DNA of 52,789 bases from Arenibacter nanhaiticus. GTDB lineage: Bacteria; Bacteroidota; Bacteroidia; Flavobacteriales; Flavobacteriaceae. Below, in pieces: positions 8,274 to 17,686 of the stretch. The position numbers were made by a program, and so were the translations under genes. The stretch is from assembly GCF_900141935.1 (NCBI RefSeq), contig NZ_FQYX01000028.1:1-52789 (forward strand). The letters run 5' to 3'. How positions within the stretch are numbered: position 1 is the first letter of the stretch; the number at the start of each line of letters is the position of its first letter. Under the pieces are notes generated by a model. That model was not told the origin of the DNA, did no database searches, and saw only the letters and a list, made by a program, of their open reading frames with translations.

Positions 8274-10232
8274 ATGAAAAAAAAGAAAGTCAATTTAAGG
8301 GATCTAAAACCAAATTCCAAAGAGCAACAGAGTCAGGATGGTGCTCAAGATCATAGTGGCAATTCAAGTCAAATCAAAGCCTATATTCCAGCAATCATAA
8401 GTTTTACAATGCTAATTATTGGTATTGGGTTAGACTATTTTGATGTTACCTTTTTCAAGGATTGGATTCGCATTACTTGGTATGGAATTGCTTATTTGCC
8501 AGTTGGTCTTCCAGTAGTAAAAGCAGGATGGGAAAGCATCAAAAAAGGAGATGTGTTTACTGAGTTTTTATTGATGTCCATTGCCACCTTAGGTGCATTC
8601 GCCATTGGCGAATATCCTGAAGGTGTGGCAGTAATGCTTTTTTATGCGGTTGGCGAGCTCTTCCAAAATGCCGCGGTCAATCGTGCCAAAGGCAATATAA
8701 AAGCATTGCTCGATGTACGACCCAATGAAGCTCGGGTATATCGGAATAACGACTATATTTCAGTAAGTCCGGAGACCGTTGCTATTGGCGAAAAAGTACA
8801 GGTACGCGTTGGCGAAAAAATCCCTTTGGACGGTATTTTACTATCTGAAAAAGGTTCATTTAATACTGCAGCATTAACAGGGGAAAGCAAACCCGATACG
8901 ATTGTGAAGGGCGAAAAAGTATTTTCAGGAACCATCAACCTGGATGGCGTAATTGAAATCGAGACCACCAAAGAATTTAAGGATAGTTCGATTGCCCGAA
9001 TTCTGGATATGGTCCAAAACGCCACCGCGCGTAAATCAAAAACCGAATTGTTTATCAGAAAGTTTGCAAGGATCTATACCCCCATCGTAGTATTCTTGGC
9101 AATTGCATTGACTATTTTGTCCTACTTTTTTGTATCCGATTATGTTTTTCGCGAATGGTTGTACAGAGCATTGATCTTCTTGGTCATTTCCTGTCCCTGT
9201 GCTCTAGTAATCTCAATCCCGTTGGGCTATTTTGGCGGTTTGGGGGCAGCTTCAAAAAATGGGATCCTTTTTAAAGGGGCGTCCTTTTTAGATGAAATGA
9301 CAAGGGTAACCACCGTAGTGATGGACAAGACCGGCACCGTGACCAAAGGTGTTTTTAAAATTAAAAATGTCGTTATAAGCAGTGGGTCATTGAGCGAACC
9401 CGAAATGATGAAATACTTAATGGCTATGGAAGAACAATCCACCCATCCCATTGCCAGGGCCATTATGGAATATAAAGCCGATGGCGACAGTTTTCAAGCT
9501 TCCGAAGTAAGTGAAATAGCAGGAAAAGGATTGAAAGGAACAGTAAACGGCAAAACAGTTTTGGTCGGGAATAAGGCATTGATGACCTCAAACAATTTGG
9601 AAGTGCCAGTTGAGACCGACAACATCGTAGAGTCGATCGTAATGATTTCCATTGAAGGGAAATTGGCCGGATATGTAACCATTGCGGACGAGTTGAAGGA
9701 CGATGCGCAACAGGCCATTAAGCAAATTAGAGAGTCGGGAATTTCAAAAATCATAATGCTTTCAGGGGACAAGGATCCCATTACCCAACAAGTTGCCAAA
9801 GAATTGGGCATGGATTGGGCGAAAGGTGGTCTGCTTCCGGAAGATAAATTGAACGAAGTCGAAAAATTGATGTCTGCAAAAAACAATAAGTTGGCCTTTA
9901 TGGGTGATGGTATAAATGATGCGCCGGTGTTAGCTGTAAGTGATGTAGGTGTTGCAATGGGCGGATTGGGCAGCGATGTAGCTATTGAAACAGCAGACGT
10001 TATTATTCAAACGGACCAACCCAGTAAATTTGCAAAAGCTGTTAAAATTGGCCGTTCCACACGGCGCATCGTTTGGCAAAACATTGGTTTGGCATTTGGG
10101 GTGAAAGCAGTAGTTCTGATTTTGGGTGCTGGCGGTGTTGCAACAATGTGGGAGGCAGTTTTTGCGGATGTGGGAGTGGCTCTATTGGCAATTTTGAATG
10201 CTGTTAGGCTACAGAATATGAAGTGGAAATAA
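8274..10232 (+). CDS. cadA: Heavy-metal translocating P1B-type ATPase (CadA/ZntA-like)
   Basis: 652 residues from ATG 8274; a longer start at 8247 would overlap the DUF3703 frame. All P-type ATPase landmarks are present: TGES (202-205), the intramembrane metal site CPC (307-309), the phosphorylated Asp in DKTGT (D351), the HP motif in the nucleotide domain (STHPIARAI), and GDGIND (544-549). There is no N-terminal CxxC metal-binding domain, only a short Lys-rich and polar leader, so the protein is compact. The CPC motif and context suggest export of Zn, Cd or Pb to the periplasm, where the CusBA pump could expel it. The start lies two bases after the ancestral stop of DUF3703. Confidence 0.92.
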   Translation: MKKKKVNLRDLKPNSKEQQSQDGAQDHSGNSSQIKAYIPAIISFTMLIIGIGLDYFDVTFFKDWIRITWYGIAYLPVGLPVVKAGWESIKKGDVFTEFLLMSIATLGAFAIGEYPEGVAVMLFYAVGELFQNAAVNRAKGNIKALLDVRPNEARVYRNNDYISVSPETVAIGEKVQVRVGEKIPLDGILLSEKGSFNTAALTGESKPDTIVKGEKVFSGTINLDGVIEIETTKEFKDSSIARILDMVQNATARKSKTELFIRKFARIYTPIVVFLAIALTILSYFFVSDYVFREWLYRALIFLVISCPCALVISIPLGYFGGLGAASKNGILFKGASFLDEMTRVTTVVMDKTGTVTKGVFKIKNVVISSGSLSEPEMMKYLMAMEEQSTHPIARAIMEYKADGDSFQASEVSEIAGKGLKGTVNGKTVLVGNKALMTSNNLEVPVETDNIVESIVMISIEGKLAGYVTIADELKDDAQQAIKQIRESGISKIIMLSGDKDPITQQVAKELGMDWAKGGLLPEDKLNEVEKLMSAKNNKLAFMGDGINDAPVLAVSDVGVAMGGLGSDVAIETADVIIQTDQPSKFAKAVKIGRSTRRIVWQNIGLAFGVKAVVLILGAGGVATMWEAVFADVGVALLAILNAVRLQNMKWK

Positions 10233-10718
10233 AAATGATGTCGCAAAATCGTAGAAATAGAAGAATAAACATGGAAAACTGCTGAAAATACCAACTCTAA
10301 AAAAAAGATAAAATAGTAGGTATTCTACCTATTGTAACGATCTTCATCGCTGTTCTTGCTACATTCTTTTTGAGGCTGTTTTTTTTATTTTTTTACCTTC
10401 TTTTCAAGTAATAAAACACTGTATAGTAAAGATTACGTAGACCCTGCTTTTTTTTAGACTTCATAAAATTCCAATGGTTTACTTCATGGGATTTTTAAAC
10501 GTACTTGTCGATTCATTCCTTTAGTCGTCTTTTTTCTCCTTATAATTGTAATAATATTGGATCTAACATTTATATGCAGATGACCATATAGTCTTAGTAA
10601 AGTAGTTGCCCAAAATGCAGTTTGTGTTATTTGGATATAACTAGCCATCGTTCTATTAAGATCAATCAAAATAATTTAGCTGTTAAAACTATATAAACAT
10701 TAACATCGTCACAAAACA
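10233..10718. other. Non-coding region after the metal cluster
   Basis: About 490 bases, very AT-rich, with a small dyad TAGGTA-TTC-TACCTA near 10317-10331 and long T-runs around 10379-10400. A 61-codon minus-strand frame at 10484-10669 has no recognisable motif and is not called as a gene. No clear terminator was found for the ATPase gene. Confidence 0.4.
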
Positions 10719-11144
10719 ATGAAAAATTTAGTAATCAAGACAAGGGCAATTCCAATCCTATTGCTAATTGGAATACACTTATTGGGTTCTTGTAGAAACG
10801 AAAGAAAAAATACCCCCGAAAGCGAAATCACCTTTGAAATACAAAACGAAGACAAACAGAGTTCTACTATAGATAAAGATCTTCTTGTCGGATCTTGGAA
10901 AGACTATTCTGAATTTGCATTACATTTCACGCTTTTTAAAGATGGCTCCGCTAGTTCTGACAATATGAAAACTTTACTCTATAAAACTTGGGAAGTACAA
11001 GGAAACCAAATCACCTTCACTGTTGAAAGTATTGGAAATGGTACATCCTTTATTGATGATGAAACCTACATTATTGATAAACTAACTAAAGATAGTTTGA
11101 TTTTGAAAAATGGGGAATATCGATTTGAATACACCAAAGAATAA
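10719..11144 (+). CDS. Lipocalin-like lipoprotein
   Basis: 141 residues. The N-terminus is a lipoprotein signal ending LGSC (Cys25), so the protein should be anchored in a membrane facing the periplasm. The mature part carries LLVGSWKDYSE at about residue 55 and a run of short beta strands such as GNQITFTVES and DSLILKNGEYRFEY. This is the pattern of the small lipocalin-like domain proteins common in Bacteroidota, where a conserved GxW lies in the first strand. Ligand and role are unknown. It stands alone with about 480 non-coding bases on each side, so it is probably transcribed by itself. Confidence 0.65.
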   Translation: MKNLVIKTRAIPILLLIGIHLLGSCRNERKNTPESEITFEIQNEDKQSSTIDKDLLVGSWKDYSEFALHFTLFKDGSASSDNMKTLLYKTWEVQGNQITFTVESIGNGTSFIDDETYIIDKLTKDSLILKNGEYRFEYTKE

Positions 11145-11623
11145 AAAAAGTAGCGCCAATAACTAAGGTTGGCCCTCCGACAAGCTAGGGTTGAGTTATC
11201 TGGTTGACAGATCCGGTTTTTTTCTATGGGGAATGTTTTGAATAGGTATAAGAATGCCTCTTTCTTACACAGTCCACAGAAAAATGAATTTCCCTGGAAA
11301 ACGGACCGCCTGAAGAAGTTAAAAGAAAATCCGTATTTTTTCCTTCGAAAAAAGCAAACGCAAGTTTGAATCGAAAAGCGGAATTACTGTAAGGGTATTT
11401 CCGCTTTTTTATAGGATCTTTGTGTTAGGTTCGATCTTTTCCCCTTTGAAAACTATTCAAAAGTACCCCCAACTCACTTTTTTATATTCATTAATATTGA
11501 ACCATATGCAGTTTGGAAATGCCCTGGTGGTAAACTGGCCCGGCAAAGGTCAAAAGTATTTTACGTTTTGATATTTCTCTGGGGTTTGTAATGGATTGTT
11601 TCCATTTCTAAATTTGCCAAGGT
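11145..11623. other. Non-coding region between the lipocalin and the unknown 106-residue gene
   Basis: About 480 bases with no supported gene. It contains the hairpin listed separately at 11374-11410. A short ATCTG-GTTGA-CAGAT stem followed by a T-run near 11198-11223 may terminate the lipocalin gene. No attachment site or tRNA was recognised. Confidence 0.4.
11374..11410. terminator. Intrinsic terminator-like hairpin
   Basis: A perfect 10-bp stem, AAAAGCGGAA at 11374-11383 pairing with TTCCGCTTTT at 11399-11408, encloses a 15-base loop and runs into T residues to 11410. The A-run on the left makes it usable in both directions. It lies between convergent genes (lipocalin + and 106-residue gene -). 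Confidence 0.6.
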
Positions 11624-11944
11624 TTAGTCCTCTTGAGTGTCCTCCCATATCAAATATTCCCGGTACCATTCCCAGGCTCGGTCCAAAACCTCCATTTCGT
11701 TTTGACCAGAAGCAGCGGTATTGTTGGTCTGATAGAATAAGGTAAAATCCTCCCCGAAATAGGAATATTGCTTGCCCGTTTTATCGTCAAAAACTACATT
11801 GGTAAATTCATCCTGCGCTAGTACCTCGATAAGGGATGTTCCCTTATGGATAATAAACTGGCGCTGATCGTTAAAGCTGTCGTCCTTTATGGGGAACTCT
11901 CCGAAAATAAATTCTGGCAAGATAAGATCTTCTATTGTCATCAT
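11624..11944 (-). CDS. Hypothetical protein, 106 residues
   Basis: Not recognised. The protein is soluble, acidic and has no signal or membrane segment. Visible features are an N-terminal LPEFIFGEFPIKDD stretch, a central FDDKTGKQYSYFGEDFTLFY block and a C-terminal helix rich in Trp and acidic residues (DRAWEWYREYLIWED). Two adjacent ATG codons open the frame; either may be used. It lies 128 bases downstream of the toxin gene on the same strand, so it could be the last gene of that unit. Between them, a minus-strand frame at about 11984-12090 encodes QEALGKIVPITVKELVKYGY and may be a gene remnant. Confidence 0.5.
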   Translation of the reverse strand: MMTIEDLILPEFIFGEFPIKDDSFNDQRQFIIHKGTSLIEVLAQDEFTNVVFDDKTGKQYSYFGEDFTLFYQTNNTAASGQNEMEVLDRAWEWYREYLIWEDTQED

Positions 11945-12072
11945 GGTTTTTTTAAAAATTCGAAAATAAGGGGTTTATTTCTGATAATACCCATACTTGA
12001 CCAACTCTTTCACAGTGATGGGTACAATTTTTCCTAAAGCCTCCTGCGCTTGTTTAATAAGTGTCCTGGGGG

Positions 12073-12332
12073 TTATTTGCCATAATGATAACGACAAGCC
12101 GCTATCAATAATTGTTCATTTTCATATTTGTAGACCAATGATGTTCTGTGGTAATTCGCCAGGACCAATATCCTTGTAAATCTCCCTTCAAGGCTTCGGG
12201 TTTCCCTATCCCTTCAAAAGGTGTCCGCATACAACTTTTAATAAGTTCGTTGATTCGTTTTACTATTTTCTTACCGACTTTTTGCCAAATCAAATAATCT
12301 TCCCAAGAAGAACTAGACCAAGTTAATTTCAT
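12073..12332 (-). pseudogene. yoeB: YoeB-family toxin, frameshifted before its catalytic C-terminus
   Basis: The frame opening at 12332 encodes a standard YoeB start and middle (TWSSSSWEDYLIWQ, KRINELIKS, GDLQGYWSWRITTEHH) but then leaves the family pattern and stops at 12105 after 75 residues. The expected ending, LVYKYENEQLLIAACRYHYG, is intact in the neighbouring frame and ends at 12073. One base, most simply a T in a CATTTGG context, is missing near 12147. YoeB is a ribosome-dependent mRNA endonuclease whose terminal His-Tyr pair is needed for activity, so the product as read should be inactive. Its ATG directly follows the stop of yefM. Confidence 0.85.
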
Positions 12333-12581
12333 CTATTCGATCAAGTCTTTTTCCATTCCTTTACCTGTTTCCAGTTCTTTGATAGAATTTAATAAAACAT
12401 CCCTGTTTTTCCCAGTCAAAAGATAGGTAGTCTCCTTTAATGAATTGTATTCATCCAATGAAATCAAAACAAGGTCCTTACCGTTTTTACGCTTGATAAT
12501 GACATCGCTTACATCATTGATTACTTTATCGAACCAATACTTCAGGTTAGAACGAAAGTCTGAGTAATTTACCGTTTCCAT
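12333..12581 (-). CDS. yefM: YefM-family antitoxin
   Basis: 82 residues starting at METVNYSDFRSNL (ATG 12581); an in-frame ATG eight codons earlier is less likely because the family begins at this motif. The Phd/YefM fold is seen in the N-terminal half, with DVIIKRKNGKDLVLISLDEYNSLKE typical of the DNA-binding and dimerisation region, followed by an acidic tail (KELETGKGMEKDLIE) that would neutralise YoeB. The TAG stop at 12333-12335 is adjacent to the toxin ATG, a tight antitoxin-toxin operon. The antitoxin-toxin complex normally represses its own promoter upstream of 12581. Confidence 0.88.
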   Translation of the reverse strand: METVNYSDFRSNLKYWFDKVINDVSDVIIKRKNGKDLVLISLDEYNSLKETTYLLTGKNRDVLLNSIKELETGKGMEKDLIE

Positions 12582-12775
12582 ACTATAAAGATAATTAATG
12601 TACATAAATCCATAGGTATAAAATAATCGGCAAAAAAAAGGGCTTATAAAACCCCTTGGTCCGGGAAGGAATAATATCCCTCCCTAGATATTATGATACT
12701 GTCAAAAGTCGCCATGTCCACCAAATTCGAGACTTCGCTCAACTGAATAGAAATTTACCCGTCAATTCTTAAGTA

Positions 12776-13300
12776 TTAGTTATTATGAAAAGTCAGGGTT
12801 AAGCTATTCACAGAATCATTTTTACGCAGATAACTCAAACAGGGTTTAAGAAATTCTATTTCTTTATACTGCTGGTAGTCATTAAATATTCTCAAAACCT
12901 CAGTCAATTGTTCGGCACCAACTGTTTTTATGTGGGTTACGATTCTATTTCTTTGAGTATTCAAAGTAATATCAAATAGCTCGTGTAAAAACCCAGCTAG
13001 CGGATCATTAAAATCTCTATTAGTAATACTAACTACAGTATTGCATTCAGTGGCAATTATGCTATGAGACCAACCGGATAGATTTTTTCTTTTTTCATCC
13101 TTGATCTTTTGGTATTCCTTCCAAAACTCCAAAAAAATGTCATTGGTCCCTCCTAACAAGGTTTTAGAATCTAAATATTTCCAAATCTCATTTTCGTGTT
13201 TTTTAAATGGGAAGTCGTTGTCCCTTAAAATATCATTAGCTAAATCTCCGATATGGCTATCTTTCTTAGAACATTCTTGTATGTATTTCCTTAAAGTCAT
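12776..13300 (-). CDS. Hypothetical protein with YozE/SAM-like N-terminal domain
   Basis: 174 residues. The first 45 residues (RKYIQECSKKDSHIGDLAND, then FPFKKHENEIWKYL) resemble the YozE SAM-like fold, a small helical domain of unknown role. The remainder has no recognised domain; a central segment with GWSHSIIATECNTVV and NRDFNDPLAGFLHELFD is followed by a helical C-terminal half. No signal or membrane segment is present, so it is probably cytosolic. It is separated by about 195 bases from yefM and by 292 bases from the PLD-like gene, so its relation to either is unclear. Confidence 0.5.
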   Translation of the reverse strand: MTLRKYIQECSKKDSHIGDLANDILRDNDFPFKKHENEIWKYLDSKTLLGGTNDIFLEFWKEYQKIKDEKRKNLSGWSHSIIATECNTVVSITNRDFNDPLAGFLHELFDITLNTQRNRIVTHIKTVGAEQLTEVLRIFNDYQQYKEIEFLKPCLSYLRKNDSVNSLTLTFHNN

Positions 13301-13592
13301 AATATAGTGTTTATTAGATTGTTTTTATAAAAAAAATATTCATTATGCTACTTCTCCTCTTTTGCGGATGATAATTCACCAACCGATTCACCTAGAGTCT
13401 TAAAAGATTTATCAAATTTTTCTATATAAAATGAAACAGAAAGCAGGATTTATTAAATCCTAGAAATATTGTTGAGCTACTCATGGGTTTCTAAAATAAA
13501 AGATCAGACAGAGTTTAATTTACAGGCCCAATTATAATATTTCTGTTTAAACGCATGTATAGGAAGCCTCTATGGGTAACCTCCCTATCCCC

Positions 13593-14354
13593 TCAATTCG
13601 CCGGCTCCAAATACAGTTCCCTTCCCCATTCGGTTAGGCACTTTTCCTGGTAATCTTCATTGTAGAACAGGGTTTTAAATTCAGTGACCAGTTCCTTGAT
13701 TGCTTTCCCATCGGCAATCCGGATTCGGGTTTCATAATTTTTTTGGGTTCCACCTCCCGTAAAATTCAAGGATCCCAAATAGGCGATTTCATCATCTATC
13801 AGATACATTTTTCCATGGATAAAACGATGGGGATAAGAGTTACTGGTAGGCGTTGTGAATACCTTGAACGGAAATAACTGCCGATAGGTATACTGATAGA
13901 TTTTGGCATTCTTTATTTTCGAAGTGTAACTCCGCACCAATGTCCATACTGGGACCAATGGCATAATCCCCAATAAAATTAATCGGTCTTGATACATAAA
14001 TGCTATGGCACATGTCACAAGGATCCCTACGATTACCAAATAGAGCAACAGTCGTTTTCTTTTCCTCCACTTTAAACGCAGCTCTTCTGCCTCTTTATCT
14101 ATTGTCCTGTCCTGAATAATAAGTTGGTGAATGTTCCTTTGTCTGTCACCATAAAAATCCTCTATCGTATCCATGGTAATCAACTGCACATTGATATTAT
14201 TGTAGTGGAGGTTGATCAACTTTTTTACTAAAAAAGGAGATAGAAAAGGAGATACTACTTTAACGGATCGTTTAGCATTCTCGATTTCTTCCATCAGTTT
14301 TTTTCCGGCTCCGGTACCGATATACACATCACAAATTGCCTTATTATAATACAT
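13593..14354 (-). CDS. Membrane-anchored phospholipase D-like protein with a single HKD motif
   Basis: 253 residues. A PLD-type N-terminal strand-helix region (AKRSVKVVSPFLSP) is interrupted at about residues 100-140 by two hydrophobic segments (LLLYLVIVGILV and LILLGIMPLVPVW). A PLD catalytic motif follows, HGKMYLIDDEIAYLGSLNFT, with the His, Lys, Asp and GSxN pattern at about residues 183-202. One HKD motif means an active enzyme would need to dimerise, as in the Nuc subgroup of nucleases. It is the last gene of the mobilisation block, 96 bases after the coupling gene, so a role in DNA processing or transfer is possible. Its 3' end exists as a dead copy at 393-489. Confidence 0.7.
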   Translation of the reverse strand: MYYNKAICDVYIGTGAGKKLMEEIENAKRSVKVVSPFLSPFLVKKLINLHYNNINVQLITMDTIEDFYGDRQRNIHQLIIQDRTIDKEAEELRLKWRKRKRLLLYLVIVGILVTCAIAFMYQDRLILLGIMPLVPVWTLVRSYTSKIKNAKIYQYTYRQLFPFKVFTTPTSNSYPHRFIHGKMYLIDDEIAYLGSLNFTGGGTQKNYETRIRIADGKAIKELVTEFKTLFYNEDYQEKCLTEWGRELYLEPAN

Positions 14355-14450
14355 GATTTTCAGATTTATGGATAGCTAATAATTTACAAAATTCGCGGCA
14401 GAATTCAAAGCGTATTTCGCTTACAACCAATTAGTTATTAACCAATTATT

Positions 14451-16055
14451 TTATTTATTTTGAAGCCGAAGAAACTGCCTCACCTCCAAATGAATTCGAT
14501 CAAAGTTTTCCTTTATCGCACCATCCCCATGTTGAAACTTGGGCATGGGCAGGGCTTTAGCAATGGAAGGTTTCGGGAAACGAACTTTTTTATCCTTACC
14601 GTCGGCAAAAGCAATGAACTCGCCTTCCTTCAACTTAAAAAATTCCTCTGCCCGGATTTTACTGACCTCCCTCTCCCCTTTTGTTATCCTAGTGTCAAAC
14701 CCTAGCGTATTCTCTCCCGTACTAACACTTTTGGTAGGCCGTTTCACGATTTCAAAAAAACGTTCGTAATATCTAGCCGTATCCGGATCGTTCGCCTTGC
14801 CAAAGAACTGATAGGAAAGGTTACTAAGGATTGCTCTACTGGCCTTGTCTCCATACATCATATCGTTTTGGATTTTATCTTGTAACACATATATGGTGGC
14901 AATATCATAACTTCTCAAGGTTGCCGGAATCCTGTGCATATTCAGCAACCGAATAGTTGGCGCCTCTTCCATGAGCACAAAGGAGGGCCGACGTCCACGG
15001 GTACTCAATTGTTTTGTGATGGTATGTATTAGCGTTGCTATCACAGGAGAATATGCCGTCTCAAATTTTGGATTGTTAATTATAGAAACTACGGAGGGAT
15101 GTTCGGGATTATTGAGATCCAATGGCACCTCGTCCGCAGAAAGGGTCATAAATATGCGTTGGGTACTAATTTTCTTAAGGGCATTGGCCAACGTACTCAT
15201 TACCCCCGCCGTTTGACGTTCGGAATCCTTGCCAGAAATAAATGCATTTGCCATGGCCTTGGAGGTATAATCAGAGCTCAAAAACTCTATCAGATTATCG
15301 GTATCCAAGTATTGAAAGGTGGCTATCAAATGTGGCAGGGTACAATATTCCTCATGGCTCGTCTTAAGCTTCCAGATAAGCCCCCCAAGGAGCCCTTCCA
15401 CAGCGTCGTTAAAGAACTTTGACGAACCCATGGCAATAGATTCCCGCTGCTCCAAAAGGTTCTCTAAAAGCACCCGGGAAACCTCGTTGACGCTTTCCTC
15501 GTCTTCCATATATCTAGGCGCTATGGGGTTTACCCTGCAATGGATATCATCAAAGGAAATAATATGAAATGGAATTTTGGAATCGATAAACAATGGGTAG
15601 GCCATCTCGGTGATCTCAAAATTTTTATAGTCATGGATTACACCCGAGAACTGTTGTTGACTAAAGTGTTTTAGAAAATTGTAGACCACACTTTCTGTTT
15701 TACCACTTCCTGCCGATCCTATAATGGAAGCCCCTCTCCGAATATTCTTTAGCACCAGGCTACCGTTTAATAAACTGAACTTTACACGATATGTTTTAGA
15801 TGCCTTAGGAGCTTTCAGATCATAATTGAAGTATATAAAAAGCCCCAAATTTATTACTTGGAAGGGCAATAACCAGACTAACATCATCGAGGCAAAAACC
15901 TGCCAACCATGCATCGATTGCAAAACAATCCCTAGCAGTGATATAATCAGCAGATTAACAGCAAACGGCTGCTCATAGCATTTGAAAGACAGGTATTCCA
16001 AAGCTATGGCAAAGCCATAGATACTTACAGGTATTAAAATTGAAATTGTCATCAT
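14451..16055 (-). CDS. Type IV coupling ATPase (VirD4/TraD/MobC-like)
   Basis: 534 residues. The N-terminus has two to three hydrophobic segments (SIYGFAIALEYLSF and MLVWLLPFQVINLGLFIYF) for inner-membrane anchoring. The Walker A motif GSAGSGKTES lies at about residues 112-121, and the Walker B strand FVLMEEAP at about 356-363. A region near 400 (ATIYVLQDKIQNDM, ILSNLSYQFFGKA) matches the coupling-protein ATPase core. These proteins bring the relaxase-DNA complex to a type IV secretion channel. No secretion genes are in the window, so the element would rely on another conjugative element. It lies 46 bases downstream of the relaxase gene. Confidence 0.85.
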   Translation of the reverse strand: MMTISILIPVSIYGFAIALEYLSFKCYEQPFAVNLLIISLLGIVLQSMHGWQVFASMMLVWLLPFQVINLGLFIYFNYDLKAPKASKTYRVKFSLLNGSLVLKNIRRGASIIGSAGSGKTESVVYNFLKHFSQQQFSGVIHDYKNFEITEMAYPLFIDSKIPFHIISFDDIHCRVNPIAPRYMEDEESVNEVSRVLLENLLEQRESIAMGSSKFFNDAVEGLLGGLIWKLKTSHEEYCTLPHLIATFQYLDTDNLIEFLSSDYTSKAMANAFISGKDSERQTAGVMSTLANALKKISTQRIFMTLSADEVPLDLNNPEHPSVVSIINNPKFETAYSPVIATLIHTITKQLSTRGRRPSFVLMEEAPTIRLLNMHRIPATLRSYDIATIYVLQDKIQNDMMYGDKASRAILSNLSYQFFGKANDPDTARYYERFFEIVKRPTKSVSTGENTLGFDTRITKGEREVSKIRAEEFFKLKEGEFIAFADGKDKKVRFPKPSIAKALPMPKFQHGDGAIKENFDRIHLEVRQFLRLQNK

Positions 16056-16101
16056 CCTATCTTAGATTTATTTTATTGAAAACACAGGCTTCATGTATTC
16101 G

Positions 16102-17127
16102 CTAGATACCGATGGAGCTCGAGGATTTGGCTATATCTACAGCCTTTTTAAACTGCTTGATTACCTTAAGTGCGGCCTCAACTTTGTTGGTGGGAATGTT
16201 TATTTTGGGAACCGGTAAGCCAGCCGATCCCATCATTTTAAAAGCGGCACTCCGTTCGTTGGTCGGTAGCCCAAGAAGATGAGCGAAATAGAATTTTGGA
16301 TCTTGAATAAAGGCCTTATAGGCCGCATAGCTTTCCACATAATTACGATTGTAATTAAAGGTGGCGTCGAACTTTTTCTCGGCCCGTTCAATGAAGTAAT
16401 CACGTTTAAATCCGCGCTTCACCACTTGCCCATTAAGCACCGCTTCTGACTCCTTATATTTGCTGCCCGGAGAAAGACTGTATTTGTTGGTGACATCCTT
16501 TCTACTGACGATGATATGGATATGGGTCTGTAGCCCTGGCTTTTTCATCCCCTGGGTAATTACTTTTCCATTCAAGCGATGGGGAATTTGTGCCGAAAGC
16601 TTTTTAATCTGCTTTTTCAAAGTTTTGACATTTCCTTTAAGCTCCCCTTTTAATACCATGCGGATATCATTTTCCAATTTGACGATCTTAGCCTTGTACA
16701 CCTGATTCTCCTTTATCTGTTTATCATACCCTTTAAAGGTGCGTTCATATTCCAACTTTGCATAATATTTAATACTGTCTACGGATACTAGTTTTTCCCG
16801 ATAAAACGACGCAGCATAATCCTTCATCACCTCTCGGACATATTGTTTCAACAACTTGGGATCATTGTTGATATGCCTTAATTCTCGCCTGCTTGGATTG
16901 ATGGTAAGGGAATAAAACTTAGGTTCCCTTTTTTTCAATTTGGCAGTATTTTTATCTATTTCCTTGACCACTTGTTCCGGAGCAATCCGATCGTTGTTCT
17001 GATCAAAGAAATGCTCCTGAAGTTCTGGTTCTTTTCCTTCATTTTCCTTTTCCAGGTAGGCCACATAATCCGCGGAACTCTGGGAAAATGTTTCCGTTAA
17101 ATGTTGTTTGGTTATGCTGATATACAT
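16102..17127 (-). CDS. mobB: Relaxase/mobilisation protein, MobB type (DUF5712-like)
   Basis: 341 residues. The HUH-type metal motif appears as THIHIIVSRKD at about residues 199-209, preceded by a long helical region and followed by SLSPGSKYKE. The N-terminal FYSLTINPSRRELRHI strand is typical of Bacteroidota relaxases of this family. The enzyme would nick one strand at oriT through an active-site Tyr; candidates lie in the N-terminal 30 residues (ADYVAYLEKE) but cannot be fixed. The gene starts five bases after the bfmA stop, in one operon with the coupling gene. The candidate oriT lies upstream of bfmA. Confidence 0.8.
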   Translation of the reverse strand: MYISITKQHLTETFSQSSADYVAYLEKENEGKEPELQEHFFDQNNDRIAPEQVVKEIDKNTAKLKKREPKFYSLTINPSRRELRHINNDPKLLKQYVREVMKDYAASFYREKLVSVDSIKYYAKLEYERTFKGYDKQIKENQVYKAKIVKLENDIRMVLKGELKGNVKTLKKQIKKLSAQIPHRLNGKVITQGMKKPGLQTHIHIIVSRKDVTNKYSLSPGSKYKESEAVLNGQVVKRGFKRDYFIERAEKKFDATFNYNRNYVESYAAYKAFIQDPKFYFAHLLGLPTNERSAAFKMMGSAGLPVPKINIPTNKVEAALKVIKQFKKAVDIAKSSSSIGI

Positions 17128-17131
17128 ATCG

Positions 17132-17686
17132 TTATTGCTTTTTGGTGCGCTGTTTCAATTGTTCAAAATCTTCAGGGGTCATATCCAATTGTAGTCTTGG
17201 TTTTCCAAAGCCACTTTTTACCAATTGTACTTTGTCGAGCAGTGCAACAAACTCCGTTTTCTGTTGGTTTAAGGCTCGCTTCAGATTGGTATGTTCTCTT
17301 TCCAGAACGATCGCTTCTTCTATCTTTTGAAAAAAGGCATCCCCTTCCGGATCGTTCTTTGGAGTATCGATTTGTAAGGGGGCCTGCCGAGATTTCTTTT
17401 GTGGCGAGTGTTCAAAAAGAAGCTCGAGCATTGCCGTTGTGGGTCGAGTCTGACTCTTCTCAATATCACGGATAATGGAGATCAGGGCTTCCGTCCGTTT
17501 TCTGTTCTTGAAAATTTCCTTGCCCACACTTTTTTCAAATTTTTCCGACGGCAAAAAACCATGCCATTCAAAAAAATTTAAAATCATCTCCATGGAATCT
17601 GAATAGGTACTGCTAATTTTCTTTGAAAACTGTTTGAACCGCTGGGCGGTATTTCGTCTAAACCGTATCGTAAAAAAATTATCCAT
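17132..17686 (-). CDS. bfmA: BfmA/BtgA-type mobilisation accessory protein
   Basis: 184 residues beginning TIRFRRNTAQRFKQFSKKIS, which looks like a ribbon-helix-helix DNA-binding region. A helical segment with TEALISIIRDIEKSQTRPTT follows, then a coiled coil at about residues 120-150 (EEAIVLEREHTNLKRALNQQ). This is the pattern of the BfmA/BtgA proteins that help assemble the relaxosome at oriT in Bacteroidota mobilisable elements. It is the first gene of the mobilisation operon and lies next to the non-coding stretch that carries the candidate oriT, as expected. Confidence 0.78.
   Translation of the reverse strand: MDNFFTIRFRRNTAQRFKQFSKKISSTYSDSMEMILNFFEWHGFLPSEKFEKSVGKEIFKNRKRTEALISIIRDIEKSQTRPTTAMLELLFEHSPQKKSRQAPLQIDTPKNDPEGDAFFQKIEEAIVLEREHTNLKRALNQQKTEFVALLDKVQLVKSGFGKPRLQLDMTPEDFEQLKQRTKKQ

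Noticed and set aside
10484-10669. Minus-strand frame of 61 codons after the P-type ATPase
   Set aside because: No signal, domain or neighbour support; low-complexity AT-rich DNA.
11984-12090. Minus-strand segment encoding QEALGKIVPITVKELVKYGY
   Set aside because: The reading is protein-like, but it lacks a start and a recognised family and overlaps the yoeB 3' end; it is recorded only as a possible remnant.
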